Below the pieces are notes generated by a model. It was not told the DNA's origin, ran no database searches, and saw nothing but the letters and a program-made list of their open reading frames with translations. From NCBI GenBank assembly GCA_004335835.1, contig RWJK01001549.1, positions 54,534 through 118,533 on the forward strand: DNA of 64,000 bases, written 5' to 3'. A program made the position numbers and the translations under genes. Origin of the DNA: Scenedesmus sp. ARA3. Lineage: Eukaryota; Chlorophyta; Chlorophyceae; Sphaeropleales; Scenedesmaceae. Positions 56,597-64,000 of the stretch are shown here, in pieces (positions within the stretch are counted from its first letter, which is position 1; the number at the start of each line of letters is the position of its first letter).

Positions 56597-58422
56597 TCAG
56601 CTGTAGTATGGCAGGAACTGGGTGCAGGCGTATGCCCATGCCACGCCGGACAGGGCACCCACGGTGAAGCCGGAGGAGAACTCGTTCCAGCTGCAGCAGG
56701 CAGCAATAGCAGCAGGGGCAGGCGCGGCAACGTCAGTTCAACCCGTCGACCATTGCGGCCGGATGTGGCACTGCTTCCAACTCATCCTAAACTGCATCGC
56801 ATGCGTTCAGTTGCTGAAGGACTGCACCTGACAACCCTGGACAGTGTGAGCGCTTCTGCTGCAAGATGCTGCCACCTGCTGCAGCTGCCCCAACTCCTCC
56901 CCGTCAGCTGCTGTGTAGCAGCTGCTGCCGCTGGCACGCGCTCTGAATGCTGCTGAATACGATCTGCACCGCCGCAACTGTGAAAGCGCCGCAACTGCTT
57001 GCCGCACTCACCCGTCGGCTGTCTGCAGTGGGTCGCGCTGCACGCTGCGGCCGCTCAGCGTCTTCACGCCCAGCGGGGGCGTGCCCTGGAACTGGGCGGA
57101 GCCGTAGATGGACAGGCACAGCGCCAGGATCAGCACCAGGCCGGCGGCTGACAGGCAGCCGGCAATCTCAGCAGCACCCTCAACGTTGCGCAGAGGGCCC
57201 AGCTGCAGCAGCAGGCAGACAGCGCGCAGGCCAAAACGTGTGAAAAAGGCAACTCAAGTCCCGTGCCGACGCTTGCCAGTAAGATCTGACGAACACACAT
57301 GTGACTTGCATCTACTGGGTTGCTTTCAATTACTTGGTCCCCATGCTGCTGTGCTGAGGACAGTGTAGGTCTGCCTGTCTCCGACTGCTTTGCTGCCTCC
57401 ATGCCATGCTGAACTTGGCTGCTGCCGCTGATGGCTGTGTGGCTACTGCTGCTGGTGTCACTGTTCGCAAACTCCAGGGCTGTTGCAGCTGACACTGCTG
57501 CTGACATCACAACTGCTGGAACATCTGCTGTGACGGGGTGCTGCTGCTGCTGCTGCTGCTGAAGATCCGTCCGTTGATCTGTTGGCGATGCACAAGCACT
57601 GTGACGCCAGCTGGCAAGATCTGCAACCATGCTGTACCACCAACGCATCTGCAAACGCTTGTGTTTGGCTGCGGGCTTGCCGTCCAGCTGCAGGTAAGCC
57701 GCTTGCTGCTGAGCTGAGGCCAGCACTGCTAGATCCAGCGCTGCTGCCCTGCTGTCATCACCAACAACCTAGGCAGCCTGCCTGCATCTGCCTGCTGCTC
57801 ATGCATCAGCTGCGCTGAGCATGTCTTGCGGCTCCAGCAGCTCCATGCAGCTGCTCAGCTTTCCACTGCAGCTGCAAATCTGAGCGGATGTGGCCAGCGC
57901 TGCTGCTTCCACTGCTGCTGTTACTGCTGTTGCTGCTCACGCGCCATGCATGGCTCGCCCCTCACCTTGATGAAGGGGCCTGGCAGGAAGAAGCCGTGAG
58001 CCAGACCAATCTCCACACCACGCAGCAGAGGAGCAACGCCAGTGCGGTATGCTGGCAGGTTGCTCAGGTAGCTGGCCACCTCTGGGGTGGAGGTGACGGG
58101 GGTCTCCAGCATACCCACGAATGGATCGCCATTCACTGGCTGGATGGCGGAAGGCTGCATCAGAAAAACAAACGCATAACATAAGCCACCGCTGATAGCA
58201 TGATCGGGGCCCTCTGTCCGTCTGAGCTTTGCCCAGGGCACCGACTAGGGATCCTTGCCCGCTGCATCCTGCCAGCAGCCCATGTCGGCCAGCGTGCTGT
58301 ACCTTGGCCTCGCCAGCGGCCCTGATCACCAGACTCCTGGCGGGGCGAACGCTGAACGCGCTCTTGGCCACCTTGCGGGCCAGAGGCCTGAGGCCTGCCT
58401 TCTGTGCGACGGAGACTGCCAT
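56597..58422 (-). CDS. PSAL: Photosystem I reaction centre subunit XI (PsaL), plastid precursor, 4 exons
   Basis: PsaL is a thylakoid membrane subunit of photosystem I that forms the contact site for light-harvesting complexes in algae and plants. The exons are 58422-58303, 58154-57966, 57202-57012 and 56690-56597, giving 197 residues, the usual precursor length. Residues 1-40 ([20 protein letters not shown], then [14 protein letters not shown]) form a basic, hydroxylated transit peptide. The mature part shows [37 protein letters not shown] and [11 protein letters not shown], a hydrophobic span [16 protein letters not shown], then [12 protein letters not shown] and a final span ending FLPYYS. 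It is divergent from the plastid uS13 gene. Confidence 0.98.
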
Positions 58423-59878
58423 TGTGATGAGATTCGCTGTGATAAACGCACACCTCACACCTGTTCAGTAGCGTCTGCTTGGAATAAGAATGAAGTTTGC
58501 CATCAACCAGATCCACGGGACCCTAAACCACAGACCTGCTGTGGGTCTCTGCCGAGCGTCAAGGGTTGCGCACGAAACGGGAGGTTATATCAAAACGTGC
58601 TGCAACTAGTAATCTTTGTTGTCACTGTGATGGCCGAGCACGCTGGCTGTTTGACTGCGACCCATGCATCGTACGTTTGACCGCCAGCAGCAACAGCAGC
58701 AGCAGCAGGAAATCACGCTTGAAAGCCACACTCCAACCACTGCCGTTTACATACTTGTTGCGATCGTGATTTTATCTGCATCCTGGTGCCTGCACAGCAG
58801 TGTGTGGCGCTGCTGGTGGCACAGGGCCAGCTGCTGGCTGACCAGGTCTAGAAGTCAGAGTGCTTGCAGAGGACGGGTGTTTGTCAAAGGAGGCCTCATC
58901 TATTGAACCCCAGTGCAGCTTGCATCATGAACAGAGTGCACCATCCACCACAGTCAAACCGACCGTTCAGAAGTCCCAGCAGCAAAAACTGACTCATGGT
59001 TGGGATGGCATTGCCATCAGCTGATATTTCATTCGCTGAGGAGCTGCGACGAACATCTGCCGACCTGATCAATCCTGTTGCTGACAACGCTGGCATCACG
59101 CACACGCCATAGCAGTCGCTGAGTCACCCTCATGACCCGGGAACCGAACAGGTTCCAGCCTCTGTGCACAAAACAGTACTGCAAGGTATCGTGCATGCAG
59201 CATATGTGCTCTCGTAACAAAGGTACTTGTTGGTGGTGACACCAGTACAGGCGCTGTGATGGCGGTGAGAGTCTCGAAGGCGCAGGGTGAGATTCACTGT
59301 ACTGCTTCACTACTCTCCACGATGCAGCACGTACTCAATTCTTCACTCCTTTTTATATTCATATCAATAGGGTATTTGACAGGCTTGATTGGCACGCATA
59401 TCAGTGCTGATGTGTCAGGTGGAAGGTCATTTGCCAACAGTCGGTGTGGAAGCATAATGGAAGCGGGACTTTTAAAGTGAATTGCTTCATTCACCGGCCA
59501 GCACCCTTGATAAGATTGAAGCAGGTGGTTAATGACGTCAGTTAAGGTAAAATATACTGTTGATCGTGTTACTGGCACCTTGTGAACAGACTTGAGCGCC
59601 AGCACAGCCTGGGGAGTAGCAGCGAGAGAGTGTTGCATAAGGGCACGCAGTCGACAACAAACGCAGATAAAATCTAAAATACGGTCACCTTTATTACATT
59701 ATACTGTTGCAGCCTGCAGCGAGCTCCACAGCACCAGGACCTGAACCACCCGGTGCACTCGAGCATAGTGTCCACTGCAACCACATTGGCTCAGCAGCGG
59801 CTTTCATTGTCGTGTCGGGTGACGATATAAACTGACAGGGCACTGTGGGTTGCAGCAGGGATAGCAGCAGCCGGCAAG
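58423..59878. promoter_or_regulatory. Divergent region between two plastid-protein genes, with a TGACGTCA site
   Basis: These 1,456 bases separate the start codons of psaL (leftward) and plastid uS13 (rightward). A perfect palindrome TGACGTCA at 59533-59540 is the classic bZIP (CRE/C-box type) binding site, with GATAAG nearby at about 59510. The right half is AT-richer than the genes. A 114-codon minus frame at 59294-59638 has no family resemblance. Light regulation is plausible but only inferred. Confidence 0.45.
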
Positions 59879-61856
<1,978 letters not shown>

Positions 61857-63190
61857 ACAGCGCAGCAGCAGCTTGGGGGTACTTTTGCTGGAGGTTGGTT
61901 CATAATGTTCAAGTAGTGGGTGGGTTGGTGTGGAAGGGTGGGTTTGTGTAACTGACAAAAGCAAGGAGCGTGCACGATAAAGCCTAGCAAGTTTTCCTTT
62001 CAGAGTTTGAGTGGTGCGACCAGATGCAGTGCTTGAGGCGGACAGCACTCAGCCGGTCAGCCCAACCCGGCCTGGGTTGGGGCGACTGCCAGTTGACCAG
62101 CGGTCAACTTTGAACTCCGTCAAAAGTCAATGGAGCACTGCTCCTGGGGGCGCACCGCCATGGTTAAAGGTTACAGCGTACATCAGTCGACAAAAAGATA
62201 ATCCTTTTGATGATCAGCCCGAAACTTGCCACCTGTGTCACCCCACCCGTGCATATGCCTGGCCAGCGCTCAGCGCTCCATGGCATGGAAGCTCAGCCTT
62301 GTTGCAGCCCAGTTACAGCTGCTGCCAATGAGCCACAGGAAGCCGCATAGAATGACCTGGTGCTCAAATCCGTGTAGGCCCAGCCATCAAGAAATTGAAC
62401 CATCAAACCGAAATTAGCCTGGACACATCAGCTGTTGACGTCACGAACAGCATGCATGCTGCCAAATGTTAGGACGCATTCATAGCCAGGGAAACAATAC
62501 TTGCAAACAGCTGACAGCGCTGCTGCCACTGCATTCAACCTGGCCGAAAAGGAGCAGCCAGTGGTGCCAGAGCCTGCGGACCATATATGTGTACTGAACA
62601 GTAGCAGTTGCCATGGCACCCTAGCGCCCCTGCACACAATCCATTTCACGCCAACATTGTCGGGACAACATAACCTAAGGCCTGTTGTGCCTGCCTACAT
62701 GCCTCGATTGTATGCAATGGTGCTGCGCAGCACCACCACCAAAAGCACCCATGCACTATGCTTACAGCTATACGAATAGCTGGTTGAGTATGCCAATTGA
62801 AGCTGCCATTGCCGCTTGCAGATGAAACGCAACCCAGAGATCTGCAGGCTCTGCTGAACCAAGAGTTGCAGTGTCTGGTCTACTAGCAATTGCTTGAACT
62901 TGAGCCGCTGTCCAACCTTTGCAAACCTGCTAGTAGCATGCAGAAGCTAATCCTTTGAACGCTTGCCCCTTCCTGAACTGCTGGATAAAGAAACACGCCT
63001 GATATACAAACCCCCAAAGCACAATCTAGCTTCTCATGCAACCACACCACCACCAGTTGCGTCAACTTCTGTCCAGCAGCTGCTTCCAACAGCTGAGTCC
63101 ATGCTGTGGAACGCCTGCTGCTTGCAGCGCCAGCACACACATCAGCCAGGCATGTGTCTGCACCGGGCAGCGCAGAACCGCCACACGCGG
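61857..63190. other. Intergenic region between convergent genes, no supported gene
   Basis: Holds the 3' UTRs of plastid uS13 (plus) and of the TBC gene (minus). A second perfect TGACGTCA occurs at 62436-62443, here between 3' ends, so probably without promoter meaning. Open frames are short and unrecognised. Confidence 0.5.
61947..61951 (+). terminator. TGTAA polyadenylation signal, plastid uS13 gene
   Basis: TGTAA occurs 90 bases after the stop codon and is the first downstream. Confidence 0.6.
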
Positions 63191-63793
63191 TCACATGTGC
63201 AGGTGGCTCTGCGCATTGCCCCAGGTGTTCCTGAGCACGTACGCGTTGGACAGCACGCTCTCGATCTGCAGCTCCTGCCAGTCCTGCGTGGGCAGCTTCT
63301 GCAGGAACATCATCAGCTCCTGGAACTCCAGCCCCAGGATGTCCCTCTGCCAGCACGCCAGGAACGCCGCGCACACGTACACCTGGCGGCAGCGGCAGCA
63401 CGCAGGTCACACAAACTATCTGAGTATTGCAAACAAGCAAGGCAGTGGGATGCGCTGACACGTGGTGACTGCTGGCCAGCAACAGAAGGTGCCAAGTACC
63501 CGCAGCAGCTGAATCAGTTGCAGCTATCAATCCTGCTGCTGCTACGCCCGACACCCTCTTCGCTTCACTACCAGCCTGCCCGCACAAACTCAGGCCTCCC
63601 ACACCCCAGCAGCAGAACCCTCACCAGGAAGTCGCTGAACTTGCCGCCCTCAGCCAGGTAGGTGTCCCACAGCCGGATCGCTGCGCCAAAGGGCACCTCG
63701 CGGATGAGGATGCAGTTGACCCAGCGGAAGGCAAACTGCAGGAAGTCGATGCCCTCGCGGTCCAGGTGGTCCACGATGGCTGCATTGTTCTTG
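63191..63793 (-). CDS. TBC-domain Rab GTPase-activating protein, TBC1D22-like (C-terminal part only)
   Basis: TBC proteins accelerate GTP hydrolysis by Rab GTPases and so end membrane-trafficking signals. Two exons lie in the window: 63793-63625 and 63382-63191. They encode FLQFAFRWVNCILIREVPF, AIRLWDTYLAEGG, then VYVCAAFLACWQRDILGLEF and a C-terminus ending QSHLHM. The F-A-F-R-W and R-L-W-D-T blocks are the late TBC motifs, and the short tail matches TBC1D22. The catalytic Arg and Gln fingers lie upstream, beyond the right edge. The exon 63793 start leaves a two-base overhang from the missing exon. Confidence 0.9.
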
Positions 63794-63940
63794 CTGCCAG
63801 CCACAGCATTCAGCGACAGCACAGGGGAGAGCAGCACATGACACGTGAGACAGATATCCAGGGACAAGCACCAAAACTGGTTGGCGCGACACATGCTCCA
63901 GGTACGCAGCAGCTGCTAGCGCCTTCCGTCCAAGTCGACA

Positions 63941-64000
<60 letters not shown>
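63941..64000. repeat. (CGCA)15+ microsatellite at window edge
   Basis: At least fifteen perfect CGCA units run to the last base. The tract lies in the TBC gene intron upstream of the exon at 63793 and its full length is not visible. Confidence 0.95.

Noticed and set aside
59294..59638. 114-codon minus-strand frame upstream of psaL
   Set aside because: Protein-like composition but no family resemblance, no splice context and position in a promoter region; not supportable as a gene.
63941..64000. Possible telomere or CRISPR-like array at the right edge
   Set aside because: The CGCA unit is a simple tetranucleotide microsatellite without spacers and does not match plant/algal telomere units; it lies in an intron.

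Overview
The window is nuclear DNA from a photosynthetic green alga (Chlorophyta). The evidence is intron-dense genes with GT-AG introns and in-phase exons, nucleus-encoded plastid proteins with transit peptides (PsaL, plastid uS13), plant-type versions of VPS13 and of the MATH-domain protein MUSE13/14, TGTAA polyadenylation signals of the kind used by green algae, and very abundant CAG/CTG triplet tracts. I cannot name a genus. All exon coordinates were derived by hand from reading frame, splice consensus and family knowledge; every multi-exon model given here joins in frame.

Layout: 1-21635 (minus) is a giant VPS13-type lipid-transfer gene, at least 36 exons and about 4,470 codons in the window, running off the left edge before its C-terminus. 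22182-25955 (plus) is an 11-exon PPP-family Ser/Thr phosphatase divergent from VPS13. 27353-28158 (minus) holds two weak hypothetical small genes. 29420-37876 (minus) is the 18-exon splicing factor gene SF3B1, head-to-head with the two-exon ribosomal protein gene uL6/RPL9 (38267-39024, plus). 41065-44160 and 44777-48299 (plus) are two tandem paralogues encoding complete tyrosine recombinases, each with an N-terminus resembling an organelle presequence. 49055-55509 (plus) is a MATH-domain MUSE13/14 (TRAF1)-like gene. 56597-58422 (minus) is psaL, divergent from the plastid uS13 gene at 59879-61856 (plus). 63191-63793 (minus) is the 3' end of a TBC1D22-like Rab-GAP gene that continues beyond the right edge, with a (CGCA)n microsatellite in its intron.

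Most genes are unrelated housekeeping functions: lipid transfer and membrane contact, splicing, translation, photosystem I, Rab regulation. The least expected locus is the tandem tyrosine-recombinase pair at 41-48 kb. Both copies keep the catalytic residues of the family, are broken by 7 or 8 spliceosomal introns (so are resident nuclear genes, not an intact phage or transposon), look organelle-targeted, differ by one intron, and share two exon-confined tracts of about 99% nucleotide identity, which suggests gene conversion. The VPS13 gene is also unusual in combining chorein, PH, FFAT, four VPS62-type motifs, C2, a dysferlin (DysF) module and the VAB domain in one reading frame.
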